Shown here: positions 31,583 to 40,629 of the stretch, piece after piece
Layout: every line of letters starts with the position of its first letter
How positions within the stretch are numbered: position 1 is the stretch's first letter
DNA from: a virus
IMG/VR virus record: IMGVR_UViG_3300047548_000491
Span: 35,914-99,913 of that record
DNA: 64,000 nt
Direction: 5' to 3' (one strand)
Notes under the pieces: generated by a model
Databases searched by the model: none
What the model was told of the DNA's origin: nothing
Seen by the model: only the letters and a program-made list of their open reading frames with translations
Made by a program: the position numbers and the translations under genes

Positions 31583-32182
31583 ATGAAGAACCTACGTCAT
31601 TATCTAACAGAAAGTGCTAGAACGTATAACTACACCATCAAAATTCTTGGTGACGTTGACAGCAAGTTTATGGACATGTTTAAATACAATCTTACAAAGT
31701 TTGATCCAGTAAAGATTGATGATCCAAAGACTACCCCTATTCAAAAAACTGTTGCTGGATTTCCTGATGCAGAGAACAATAGCTTAACTATTATTAGAGC
31801 AGAATTTAGATATCCAGCAACAGAGCCAATGATTCAACAATGTGCTCAAGCATGCGGATGTAATATCAATCGTGTAAGAATGTTTACAACTGATTTTGCA
31901 GATTCAGTCGAGCACGAAGCAAAACAATATCAAAATGAGGTTGATGATAGTCCTTTATTGTTAGATTCTGAATTGTCAGATAGCGGGAAAGAAGCTAGCA
32001 AAGAATACGCAAACCAATATCTAGATAGAGTTGTTCCTAAGAAACCTAGTGTTGATATCCCGTTCGCCGCAAAGCCTACTCCTATCGCACCTAAGAACAA
32101 CAAAGAAGAAAGTCATATGAGTCCGATGAGTAAAATTACTCGTCCTCAAAAACCAGCTACAGGAGCTAGTAAGGCAAAATGA
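31583..32182 (+). CDS. putative internal head protein with capsid-targeting-like start
   Basis: A 199-residue protein of unknown function. The first ten residues MKNLRHYLTE followed by Ser look like the T4 capsid-targeting sequence MKTYQEFIAE, same length and same x-E end, which the prohead protease removes. After it come a beta/alpha domain (YNYTIKILGDVDSKFMDMF, SLTIIRAEFRYPATEP) and a long polar Pro/Lys-rich tail. It starts a late operon that overlaps by 4 bases with the next gene. The packed-in-head role is inference. Confidence 0.65.
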   Translation: MKNLRHYLTESARTYNYTIKILGDVDSKFMDMFKYNLTKFDPVKIDDPKTTPIQKTVAGFPDAENNSLTIIRAEFRYPATEPMIQQCAQACGCNINRVRMFTTDFADSVEHEAKQYQNEVDDSPLLLDSELSDSGKEASKEYANQYLDRVVPKKPSVDIPFAAKPTPIAPKNNKEESHMSPMSKITRPQKPATGASKAK

Positions 32183-32409
32183 TTGATTTTACATCTTCAC
32201 AGTTGAGTTGGATACTCATCGGTGCTTGTAGTATCGGTGGCACCGGTTATATTACCATTGATAACAAAATCAATGATATGGACGTAAAAATGGCAATAGT
32301 TCAAACTAAAGCTGATGCAACTGAGAAGAAGTTGAATGAAATGGCTGTTCAATTAGACAGGGTTGAACAACTGTTAATAGCACAAAATACGAAAAAAGGA
32401 TCACGATAA
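32179..32409 (+). CDS. small membrane-anchored coiled-coil protein
   Basis: A 76-residue protein with one N-terminal membrane segment (about residues 9-27, LSWILIGACSIGGTGYITI) followed by a Lys/Glu/Leu coiled coil (33-70). The layout of one membrane helix with a coiled coil behind resembles spanin-like or tail-associated membrane proteins, but no lipobox or SAR feature is seen. ATGA overlap with the gene before; its stop shares one base with the next ATG. Confidence 0.65.
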   Translation: MIDFTSSQLSWILIGACSIGGTGYITIDNKINDMDVKMAIVQTKADATEKKLNEMAVQLDRVEQLLIAQNTKKGSR

Positions 32410-34604
32410 TGGATTTTAGAAATATGTTACAATCGTTAACCTCATTAGCTGAAGGTGAAACAAAAGATACCAAGACTGGTCGTGTACATAAAGGCAGTTA
32501 TGGTACTTCTTATGACGGTGACGATGATAAAAAAGAAAAGAAACCTGAAGTAAAGCGTGGTCGTGGCCGCCCTAAAAAGGACGCAGGTGAAGACGGCGAA
32601 GTAAAGAAATATGATACTAAAGGTCTACATGATGTGTTCGGTGGCGGTAAGAAACCTAAGAAAGAAGTCGGCAAGACTTCTAAGAAACACTCATTAAAAG
32701 AATACATTGAAGAAGTTGCTGATAGCAAAACTCAGTTAGATGAGGCAGAGCAGATTACTATTCAACCTGCACAACAAAATACACAGGTCATCAAGCAAGG
32801 TAATAAGACATTAGGTACAGTTACTAACCCACAATTAGCTCAGCAAATTAAGCAGTCAATAGGTAAGGGTGAAATGTCTTTAGCCGGTGATGAGTTAACT
32901 GACGAAGGTGTAATGGACACCATGAAGAAAGCAGGTTCTGCTGTTTTGAATAAATTAGGTCACGGTAGTGATGCTGAATTATTGAAGAAGTTACAAAAAC
33001 AAGCCGGCGCGCAAAATGCACAAGTTCACGGTAAGCCATCGATGGCATCTTCTAATACACAAAAGCCTGTAACAGAAAAAGCTCCTGAAGGTTGGGAAGG
33101 TACAGTTAAAGCGATGAAGAAGCACAAGGATGAGATTGATAATCCTTGGGCTCTAGCACACTACATGAAGAACAAAGGTTATAAGAGTCATAAAAAGGCT
33201 GAAGAGATGACTGAATCTTTTAAAATGGAAGACGGCTCTCTTTTGACTGAGGGTTCTTTAAGAAGTTTAGTTCTCTGTTTGATGGATGATCTAAGAAATG
33301 GTCCTGAAGGTTATAATATCTTACCTGCAGTAGAAATGCAAGATCGTGCAAAAGCACAGCGAACAATTGATAAAGTATTACAGCACGGTGATCGTTATAA
33401 GCGTTTAGCTGGAACATTAAAAGGTCATTTACGTGATGCTGCCTTAGAAGAATTTGGATTCACAGACTATGATGCCAGCTTAGAAGAAGCAGACACACGT
33501 CCTGAGCCAGAACTATTAGCACCTGTTCCTAGCAAAGAAGCGTTTAGAACTACTGGAATGGATAGCAAATTAGGCAATCCTAAAGAGTTTGTTCCTAGTA
33601 GAACGCAAGCTCCTGCAGCAAAGCCTGGTATTTTCAGAGCAGCTGGGTCAGTAGCTAGCAAATTAAATCCATTCAGAAAACTCGGAGAAAATAAAGAAAT
33701 GAAAGATACTCAATTAGAAAGCTGGGAACAGCATTTAAATTCATTATTAAATGAAGGTATTACTGTTACTAGCAGTACTGGACAGCAAGGCTCCCCAGAC
33801 TCAGTGAGTATAAATGCCACAGACACTGACGCACAAGAATTATTAGCAATTGTAAGACAAGCTGGTCTAGGTGTTTTTGGTAATCAAGAACAAGAGGTTA
33901 GTGATTACGGTGCTCCAATGAGTACTGGAAGTGAAGAACCAGCAGGACATGGAACAGACCCTGAGGTTTCACCTACTGTAGTTGGCGACGGTGACGATAT
34001 GATGGCATTAATCAAAAAAATGACAGGTATTGACACGAGTGGTTCTGAAGACTATGCTGATGAAGAAGGTGAAGAAACACACACATTAGAACCTGCAGAT
34101 TCTGATGAAAGTGAAGATGACACAGAAGAAAAAACTGATGAAGGTAATGCTTTCACCGGTGCCTTAGCAAAAGCAAAAGCTGATGGTGTGCAGCCCGGTG
34201 AAAAAATGAAAGTTGGTGGAAAAGAATATCCTGTCAAAGAAGAAGATGAAGTCGAAGAAGGTAACAAGTTTACTGGTAATTTAGCAAAAGCACGTGCCGC
34301 TGGAAAGAAAGAAGCTGACTTAGACGGCGACGGCGACATGGAAAAAGTGCATGAGGGTGAACATACTTGCAATGAATGTGGAATGTATGAGTCACAATGC
34401 GGTTGCGAAGAGCCTGTTGAAGAAGGATTCTCAAACGATGCGGGCGGTGACGCAATGGCCGATACAGAAATGGCAAAGTTAAAAGCACTCCTATCAATGG
34501 GAAATGATCTACACAAATTAAAAAGAAATCAAACTGTAGGTAACCCCACGCAAGTTGCATTTGAATCACAAATAAATGACTGGAAGAAGTTAAGCGGTCT
34601 GTAA
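32409..34604 (+). CDS. modular AT-hook protein, putative packaged head protein
   Basis: A 731-residue, very hydrophilic mosaic. Visible in order: a start with SLTSLAE-G (an x-L-A-E possible cleavage point at residue 15), an AT-hook (KRGRGRPKK, about 49-57), Lys-rich and Gln-rich linkers, a WEGTVKAMKKHKDEIDNPWALA module, acidic spacers, two copies of an EGN-x-FTG-x-LAKA-x-A module, DLDGDGDME, and a Cys cluster CNECGMYESQCGCEE. AT-hooks bind the DNA minor groove. Low complexity, DNA-binding and late expression fit a protein packed with the genome; this is inferred. Terminated at 34625. Confidence 0.68.
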   Translation: MDFRNMLQSLTSLAEGETKDTKTGRVHKGSYGTSYDGDDDKKEKKPEVKRGRGRPKKDAGEDGEVKKYDTKGLHDVFGGGKKPKKEVGKTSKKHSLKEYIEEVADSKTQLDEAEQITIQPAQQNTQVIKQGNKTLGTVTNPQLAQQIKQSIGKGEMSLAGDELTDEGVMDTMKKAGSAVLNKLGHGSDAELLKKLQKQAGAQNAQVHGKPSMASSNTQKPVTEKAPEGWEGTVKAMKKHKDEIDNPWALAHYMKNKGYKSHKKAEEMTESFKMEDGSLLTEGSLRSLVLCLMDDLRNGPEGYNILPAVEMQDRAKAQRTIDKVLQHGDRYKRLAGTLKGHLRDAALEEFGFTDYDASLEEADTRPEPELLAPVPSKEAFRTTGMDSKLGNPKEFVPSRTQAPAAKPGIFRAAGSVASKLNPFRKLGENKEMKDTQLESWEQHLNSLLNEGITVTSSTGQQGSPDSVSINATDTDAQELLAIVRQAGLGVFGNQEQEVSDYGAPMSTGSEEPAGHGTDPEVSPTVVGDGDDMMALIKKMTGIDTSGSEDYADEEGEETHTLEPADSDESEDDTEEKTDEGNAFTGALAKAKADGVQPGEKMKVGGKEYPVKEEDEVEEGNKFTGNLAKARAAGKKEADLDGDGDMEKVHEGEHTCNECGMYESQCGCEEPVEEGFSNDAGGDAMADTEMAKLKALLSMGNDLHKLKRNQTVGNPTQVAFESQINDWKKLSGL

Positions 34605-34624
34605 ATAACAAAACCGTACCTCAT

Positions 34625-34653
34625 AGCCCGAGTAAATTTACTCGGGCTTTTTT
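34625..34653 (+). terminator. rho-independent terminator
   Basis: A perfect 24-base palindrome with arms AGCCCGAGTAAA, followed by six T, 21 bases after the AT-hook protein gene. Confidence 0.9.
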
Positions 34654-34678
34654 ACGGGCATACTAAGAATAATAAAAC

Positions 34679-34686
34679 GATAAATA
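34679..34686 (+). promoter_or_regulatory. late promoter octamer GATAAATA
   Basis: GATAAATA 22 bases before the fibre ATG at 34709; AAGGTAGA follows as a weak ribosome binding site. Confidence 0.72.
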
Positions 34687-34708
34687 CTAGATAAGGTAGA
34701 CTATTGAT

Positions 34709-37700
34709 ATGGCTCAACAATACATAGACTTTGGTACATTTCCAAACGATCCATCGGCTGATCCGATTCGATCAGCATTTCAGAAAATAAACGAAAACTT
34801 CAATGAACTTTACGGTACTTTTTTCTCGTCCGGTGTTACATCTATTACCACTACTGGTGGTATTACAGCTCCGGCAGGAGGAACAGGGGACGTATTAATT
34901 GAGGGTAATTTCCCTAGAATTCAGATTATTACAGGTAGTAATTTAACAGTTGGAGCAGGTGCACCTAACACTACCCAGTCAGCAAATATCACTACCTTTT
35001 CTGTTCCGTTTTATTTAGATTTAGCTAATTCGATTAATACACAATCAGCTACTTTTACAACAGGTGTAACTACATCTAATCTTAGCGTAGGCAACGTAGT
35101 AACTAGCTCATTAATTCCCAATGCATCTACCGGTCAATTAGGAAATAGTACCAATAGATGGGGTAATTTATTTGTTACTTCTAATATAAATTTAGGAGCA
35201 GCAGCCAATAGTCAAACGATTAGATCAAACACTTCAGGTGTAATTCTAACTAATCTTTTTGTAACATCAAACACTGTAATAGGTAATGCTAACATCACCG
35301 GATTAGTTACTGCAGGCAATGCTACTGTGACAGGTCTAACGACTACAAATAATTTAACAGTAACTGGAAATTTGATCGGTAACTTAATTCCTGATCAAGA
35401 CGAAGTTTATAATTTAGGTAGCCCCACACGTAAGTTTAAAGAATTATTTCTTGCTGCGAATACTTTGACATTGGGTGCAGTTACAATATCAGCAGACTCA
35501 AATAGCATTATTGTTCCTAATTTATCAGTCACTGACACAATCAGTGTAGGTACGATAACTGCAGGATTTGTCGACGGTATAATAACTGCAACATCACAAC
35601 CATTAATTACTAGTTTGGGCGCATTAAGCAACTTGACTGTTGCTGGTTGTGTAGCGATTGGTAATACATTAATTGATTCTAACGGGGCAATCACAGTAGG
35701 TAGTACAGTTATTGATCCTTCCGGTAACATTATACTACCGGCTAATGGTACAATTACTGGAACAGTTATTACTCCACCGGGCGGAACAGTTAGTGCTCCG
35801 GGTTCTAATACACAAATCTTATTCAATGATGACGGTAACTTAGCAGCAGTTCCAGGACTACAATTCAACAAAGTAACTAGTTTATTAAGTATTTCAGGTA
35901 ATGTAGCAGGAGGAAACTTAGTATCTTCAGGTGCTCTATCAGTTACTGGTAACGGTAGTGTAGGCGGCACATTTAGTGCTACTGGAAATGTGAACGCTGG
36001 CAATTTAATTACCTTAGGTGTTTTAAGTGCTAGCGGCAATATTTCAGGCGGTAATATTTCAACTAATGGATTCTTACAAGTAGTAGGCAATGCTAGTTTG
36101 GGCAATATTACAACAACTAGAATAGATGGTACTATAGTTAGTGTATCGGGTAATATTTCAGGCGCTAACTTAATTGCTAGCGGTATAATGCGAGTAGACG
36201 GTAACGCAAACGTAGGTAACCTAACTACTAGTGGTTTAGTGTCAGCCGCAACAATAAATGCATCAGGAAATGTGTCTGCTGGTAATATTAGTGTTTCCGG
36301 ATCACTAGCAGTTGACACATTATCAGGAAATAACTTAAGTTCTAGTGGCAACTTAACTGTTACCGGTAATTCTTCTTTAGCAAATGCAATAGCTACAAGT
36401 CTATCTGCTATAGGTAATATTTCAAGTAGTAATTTAAATATTACCGGTAATTCTTCTTTAGCAAATGCAATAGCTACAAGTCTATCTGCTATAGGTAATA
36501 TTTCAAGTAGTAACTTAATCATCACTGGTAATTCTACACTAGCTAATGCATTGGCTGCGAGTCTTGCAGCTACGGGTAATGTTTCAGGTGGAAACATATT
36601 GACTGGTGGACTAATTAATGCTACTGGTAATATATTAGGTGGTAACTTATCCACCACTGGTGTAGTTTCTGCTACAGGTAATGTTTCAGGTGGCAATATA
36701 ACAACTACAGGGTTAATCACTGCGAATGGCACCATCGTCGGCGGCAATCTATCCACTGCTGGTGTAGTTTCTGCTACAGGTAATGTTTCAGGTGGAAACT
36801 TAACTACAAACGGATTAATTGTAGCTACAGGCAATGTCTCAGGTGGTAACTTATCTACTACAGGTGTAGTCTCTGCTACAGGTAATATATTAGGTGGTAA
36901 CTTATCTACTACAGGTGTAGTCTCTGCTACAGGTAATATATTAGGTGGTAACATTAATGCTAACGGTAGCGTTACAGGTAACTTGTTTAGTGCTAATTTC
37001 TTCAGCGGTGATGGAAACAGCATAACAAACTTGAATGCGTTAAATGCTAAGAATAAGATTGTGCCAACTGGTTTATTAATTGGTTCAGGAACAGCAACTA
37101 TAACTTTCTCTACGCAATCTTTTGCCCCGTTTGATATTGGACAAACAGTAAATGTTTCAAACATTTTACCAAGTGGATTAAACGGTTCACAGACCATTAC
37201 GTTCTGCAACGCAGACACATTAACATTTAGTACTGCACTAACCTCAAACGTTGGATTTGTGCCAGGTACATCAATAGTATCAGGTGACATTAAAGTTTCA
37301 AGTGCTATAAGTGCTGCTTCGGCAAATACTGCTAATTCTGCGAATACTGCTAACTCAGCAACGATTGCTGGACAAGTTACAGGTGCAACACAAGGAAACA
37401 TCACAAGTGTAGGAACTTTAGTAGGATTGACTGTTGCTCCAACTGGATCAATAACCGGTGCTAATACTATTTCAGGTAATTTTATTTCAGGTAATTTTGT
37501 TCTTGCAAGTGTTACTAGTGGCATCGTTGCTTCTGGTACTACTCAAAGCACCGCATATCCGTTGATTAGTCAATATAATGTTGTTTCTACTTCTAGTACA
37601 GGAACTGCTGATGGTGTACGTTTACCAACAGCTACAGTGGGTATGCAAGTTATTATCATCAATAATACTGCAAACAGTGTTAAAGTTTATCCAGCATCAA

Positions 37701-37819
37701 GTGCAAAAATAGATTCCCTAGCAACAAATGCATCATTCTCATTGGGTACAGGTGCAAGACTATTATTAGTAGCAACAGGGATTTCTCAGTGGTACACAAT
37801 GGTTGGTGTTTACGGTTAA
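34709..37819 (+). CDS. long tail fibre with tandem repeats
   Basis: A 1036-residue virion protein. The N-terminus (FPNDPSADPIRSAFQKINENF) is an attachment-type domain shared in pattern with other fibre proteins of this group. Residues 90-800 are dominated by 17- to 27-residue repeats of the form SATGNVSGGNLSTTG, as expected for a beta-helical shaft. The last part (about 920-1036) ends in a compact beta domain (VKVYPASSAKIDSLATNASFSLG, then LLVATGISQWYTMVGVYG) that should bind the host. DNA repeats inside it can change its length by recombination. Confidence 0.85.
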   Translation: MAQQYIDFGTFPNDPSADPIRSAFQKINENFNELYGTFFSSGVTSITTTGGITAPAGGTGDVLIEGNFPRIQIITGSNLTVGAGAPNTTQSANITTFSVPFYLDLANSINTQSATFTTGVTTSNLSVGNVVTSSLIPNASTGQLGNSTNRWGNLFVTSNINLGAAANSQTIRSNTSGVILTNLFVTSNTVIGNANITGLVTAGNATVTGLTTTNNLTVTGNLIGNLIPDQDEVYNLGSPTRKFKELFLAANTLTLGAVTISADSNSIIVPNLSVTDTISVGTITAGFVDGIITATSQPLITSLGALSNLTVAGCVAIGNTLIDSNGAITVGSTVIDPSGNIILPANGTITGTVITPPGGTVSAPGSNTQILFNDDGNLAAVPGLQFNKVTSLLSISGNVAGGNLVSSGALSVTGNGSVGGTFSATGNVNAGNLITLGVLSASGNISGGNISTNGFLQVVGNASLGNITTTRIDGTIVSVSGNISGANLIASGIMRVDGNANVGNLTTSGLVSAATINASGNVSAGNISVSGSLAVDTLSGNNLSSSGNLTVTGNSSLANAIATSLSAIGNISSSNLNITGNSSLANAIATSLSAIGNISSSNLIITGNSTLANALAASLAATGNVSGGNILTGGLINATGNILGGNLSTTGVVSATGNVSGGNITTTGLITANGTIVGGNLSTAGVVSATGNVSGGNLTTNGLIVATGNVSGGNLSTTGVVSATGNILGGNLSTTGVVSATGNILGGNINANGSVTGNLFSANFFSGDGNSITNLNALNAKNKIVPTGLLIGSGTATITFSTQSFAPFDIGQTVNVSNILPSGLNGSQTITFCNADTLTFSTALTSNVGFVPGTSIVSGDIKVSSAISAASANTANSANTANSATIAGQVTGATQGNITSVGTLVGLTVAPTGSITGANTISGNFISGNFVLASVTSGIVASGTTQSTAYPLISQYNVVSTSSTGTADGVRLPTATVGMQVIIINNTANSVKVYPASSAKIDSLATNASFSLGTGARLLLVATGISQWYTMVGVYG
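36360..36513 (+). repeat. 81-base tandem repeat in the fibre gene
   Basis: Two copies with 73 identical bases each (36360-36432 and 36441-36513), period 81 bases, that is 27 codons. In frame, so loss or gain of a copy keeps the protein open. Confidence 0.85.
36850..36951 (+). repeat. 51-base perfect tandem repeat in the fibre gene
   Basis: Two identical 51-base copies (36850-36900 and 36901-36951) encode NLSTTGVVSATGNILGG twice. Further imperfect copies of the same unit extend upstream to about 36590. Confidence 0.88.
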
Positions 37820-37830
37820 TAGGAGTTTTT

Positions 37831-38454
37831 ATGATTACAGTAGATATTTTACAAAAAATATGCCCAAAGACGAAAACGGCAGTATTAGAAAGATATGCGT
37901 TACCTCTTCACGAAGTAGCAGAGTACTACGATATGTACAAAAATCCAAAACGTGCGGCTGCCTTTTTAGCACAAATCGCACACGAGTCAGGTGGATTTAA
38001 TTTTGTAACAGAAAATTTAAACTACAGTGCTAAGGGGTTGATGACTACTTTCAAAAAGTATTTCCCAACAGAAGAATTAGCAAAGCAATATGAGAGAAAG
38101 CCTGAAAAGATTGCTAATCGTGTTTATGCTAATCGAATGAGTAACGGAGATGAAAATAGTGGTGATGGCTGGAAGTTCAGAGGTCGTGGATTAATACAAT
38201 TGACAGGCCGAGCTAACTATACACGGTTTGCCGAAGACTTAGGCATTAGCCTTGACGAAACGGTTGCATATTTAGAAACTCCTGCAGGCGCAGTTTCTAG
38301 TGCAGGATGGTTCTGGGATAACAATAACTTAAATCAGTTATGTGATAAAGATGATTTCGTGACTCTTACGAAAAGAATTAACGGTGGCACTATTGGTTTA
38401 GAAGATAGAAAACATCACTATCATATTGCATTAGAGGCATTAGGCGTTCACTAA
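37831..38454 (+). CDS. endolysin, GH19 chitinase/lysozyme-like
   Basis: A 207-residue enzyme of glycoside hydrolase family 19, which in phages cuts the glycan strands of peptidoglycan. AAFLAQIAHESGGF holds the first catalytic Glu (52), ENLNY the region of the second (61), and FRGRGLIQLTGRANY is the family signature. No signal peptide or membrane segment, so a holin would be needed (a candidate is at 47914). ATG 37831 is chosen because AGGAG lies just upstream; a longer frame starts inside the fibre gene. Confidence 0.9.
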   Translation: MITVDILQKICPKTKTAVLERYALPLHEVAEYYDMYKNPKRAAAFLAQIAHESGGFNFVTENLNYSAKGLMTTFKKYFPTEELAKQYERKPEKIANRVYANRMSNGDENSGDGWKFRGRGLIQLTGRANYTRFAEDLGISLDETVAYLETPAGAVSSAGWFWDNNNLNQLCDKDDFVTLTKRINGGTIGLEDRKHHYHIALEALGVH

Positions 38455-38455
38455 C

Positions 38456-40606
38456 ATGTCACAACTATTATGGAATACACCTGCAGGTAATATAGGTACT
38501 TATCCTAGTCGATTGCCTATAACTTACACATTTTCTGCCATTGCACCTACTGTGGGAGACAGTGTAGAATACATTCTATTAAACGGAGTATTGCCTATTG
38601 GTGTAAGTCTTCTCAGTAACGGACAGTTAACAGGTGTTATTGGTAGCATCGCTGAAGAAACCGTATATAGTTTTACGATACGTGCTAAAGATAGTTTTAA
38701 TTCTATATCAGATAGAACATTCTCGTTGACCGTATCAGGTGTAGGTATACCTGTTATTTCAACTCCTGACGGTCAAATAGCTAACACATTAGATAGTGTG
38801 TATGTTGATAAGACCATTAATGTCACAAACTATGCTAATATACCTTATATTATTAAACTGTCTGGTGGAAGTCTTCCGCCTGGGTTATCAATATCTAATA
38901 CAGGTAGAATAACAGGATATGCAGAACCACCTATTTTAACCAATGGTTCACCTACTACTAAAACATACGAATTTGCATTACAACTAATTAGTGAGTACGG
39001 TGTCGATGGTGGAATTTTCAATATAGTAGTTCGAAATCAATTGTTAACAAAATCCCCACACCAGATCAATCCTGTAATTTTAAATAGTTACCCATTGGAA
39101 TTGCCTATTAGTACTACTGATCCTTATTATTCTTATTATTTGGTTGACACTATAAATCTAGGTACAACTAAATCCGGTGAGTACTTCAACTTTAAATTTA
39201 TAGGTTATGATTTTGAAGATGATAGTTTGACATATTCTTTCGGTTCTTTACCACCGGGATTAACTGGAAACAGTACTACTGGTTGGATTACGGGAGTACC
39301 GATCATTGCATCTAATACGATAATAGAGTATGGTTTTACTGTTGTAGTATATAAAACATTATATCCTAGTATTAAGTCCTCTATCCAGCGATTTGTTATT
39401 CGAGTTTCTAACGAAGTTGATGAAACAATTACATGGAATACTGATTCGGATTTAGGTACATTACTAAATGGGGAACTAAGTGATTTGTATGTTGATGCAA
39501 CTGGATTTGGCAATCTTTCCTACGAATTAGTATCCGGTAGATTACCTGATAATCTATCTTTGTTATCTAATGGTAGCATTATTGGAAAAGTATCATTTGA
39601 GCCTGAATCTTTTCTAACTATGGTTGGTACTAAAATAACATATGCATTTACAGTTAAAGCATTCTTAACGGACAATCCTATCGTTTCTTCAACAAAAGAA
39701 TTTACTTTAACAACAGACAAACAGTTCTTAGAGCCAACTGAAAGTGTTTATTTGAAAGCGACACCTGATCTGCCTGGTCGTGCTATTATTCAATCATTGT
39801 TGACTGACACCTCTATAATTCCTAACGAATATTTGTATAGACCGGAAGATGTTTATTTTGGTAAAGCGTCGGATATTAGAGTTGTAGTGACATATGGAGT
39901 TAATGCTAGTAAATTAACAACGTATTTGGACACATTGAACACAAACTTTTATTATAGAAAAATAGTATTAGGTGAATTAAAAACTGCGATTGCAACAAAT
40001 GAAAACAACGAAACACTGTATGAAGTTGTCTATTCTGAGATAGTAGACGGCTTAATAACACCCGACGGAGTGTCAATACCGGATGAGATAGTTTGGCCTA
40101 GAAAAATAAGTTTGAACCAAGGTGATTATTATACTTCCAATACCTCTATATATAATAGCTCGACAGAAGTATTCACTAGTGCTAGTCCTGGATTTGTTCA
40201 AAAACTGTATCCAGCAAGTTTACAGAATATGAGAAATAAAATAATTTCTACTATTCCGTATAATAACAGTCAAACATTTTTACCACTTTGGATGACTAGT
40301 CAGCAGGCTGATGGTAGTACATTGGGATTTAAGCAAGTTTGGGTAATATGTTACACGTTGCCCGGAAAGTCACAGGAAGTTTTGAACAATATTAATGATT
40401 CCTGGCCATACAAACTTAACCAAATTGATTTCTCAATTGATCGTTTTATAGTAGATAAGAGCGCAACATACAATTATAACTTGTATCCAGGTATTCCTAG
40501 CTGGAGTTCATTACCAGGTGCAACGCCAACACCTGATCCGTTGGATACATATGATTTACCTGTGCTGTTTTCGAACACAAACATTTTACCTAACAGTAAT
40601 CAATAA
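38456..40606 (+). CDS. Ig-like repeat virion protein (He_PIG type)
   Basis: A 716-residue secreted-type beta protein without signal peptide. The first 420 residues contain at least four repeats with the He_PIG pattern, for example GGSLPPGLSISNTGRITG and FGSLPPGLTGNSTTGWITG. The C-terminal 270 residues differ (YLKATPDLPGRAIIQ, VTYGVNASKLTTYLDTLN) and may attach to the baseplate. It lies between the endolysin and a fibre-like protein, and should be a fibre or baseplate periphery component. It starts one base after the endolysin stop. Confidence 0.78.
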   Translation: MSQLLWNTPAGNIGTYPSRLPITYTFSAIAPTVGDSVEYILLNGVLPIGVSLLSNGQLTGVIGSIAEETVYSFTIRAKDSFNSISDRTFSLTVSGVGIPVISTPDGQIANTLDSVYVDKTINVTNYANIPYIIKLSGGSLPPGLSISNTGRITGYAEPPILTNGSPTTKTYEFALQLISEYGVDGGIFNIVVRNQLLTKSPHQINPVILNSYPLELPISTTDPYYSYYLVDTINLGTTKSGEYFNFKFIGYDFEDDSLTYSFGSLPPGLTGNSTTGWITGVPIIASNTIIEYGFTVVVYKTLYPSIKSSIQRFVIRVSNEVDETITWNTDSDLGTLLNGELSDLYVDATGFGNLSYELVSGRLPDNLSLLSNGSIIGKVSFEPESFLTMVGTKITYAFTVKAFLTDNPIVSSTKEFTLTTDKQFLEPTESVYLKATPDLPGRAIIQSLLTDTSIIPNEYLYRPEDVYFGKASDIRVVVTYGVNASKLTTYLDTLNTNFYYRKIVLGELKTAIATNENNETLYEVVYSEIVDGLITPDGVSIPDEIVWPRKISLNQGDYYTSNTSIYNSSTEVFTSASPGFVQKLYPASLQNMRNKIISTIPYNNSQTFLPLWMTSQQADGSTLGFKQVWVICYTLPGKSQEVLNNINDSWPYKLNQIDFSIDRFIVDKSATYNYNLYPGIPSWSSLPGATPTPDPLDTYDLPVLFSNTNILPNSNQ

Positions 40607-40612
40607 TAAATA
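40605..40612 (+). promoter_or_regulatory. late promoter octamer AATAAATA
   Basis: AATAAATA overlaps the upstream stop codon, 17 bases before the ATG at 40630. Confidence 0.6.
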
Positions 40613-40629
40613 TATTACGGAATACAAAT

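Noticed and set aside
32510-34611. Ser/Pro-rich minus-strand frames opposite the AT-hook protein
   Set aside because: Several overlapping shadow frames caused by Glu/Gly/Lys codons; none has a start signal.
36590-36960. Regular repeats that could suggest a CRISPR array
   Set aside because: The repeats are in frame in a fibre gene, lie head to tail without unique spacers, and encode a beta-helix shaft; no cas gene is near.
35407-37524. 705-codon open frame on the minus strand inside the long fibre gene
   Set aside because: It is a shadow made by the repetitive Gly/Asn/Thr codons of the fibre; its translation is Pro/Leu/Val-rich repeats without motif, and there is no promoter or ribosome binding site for it.
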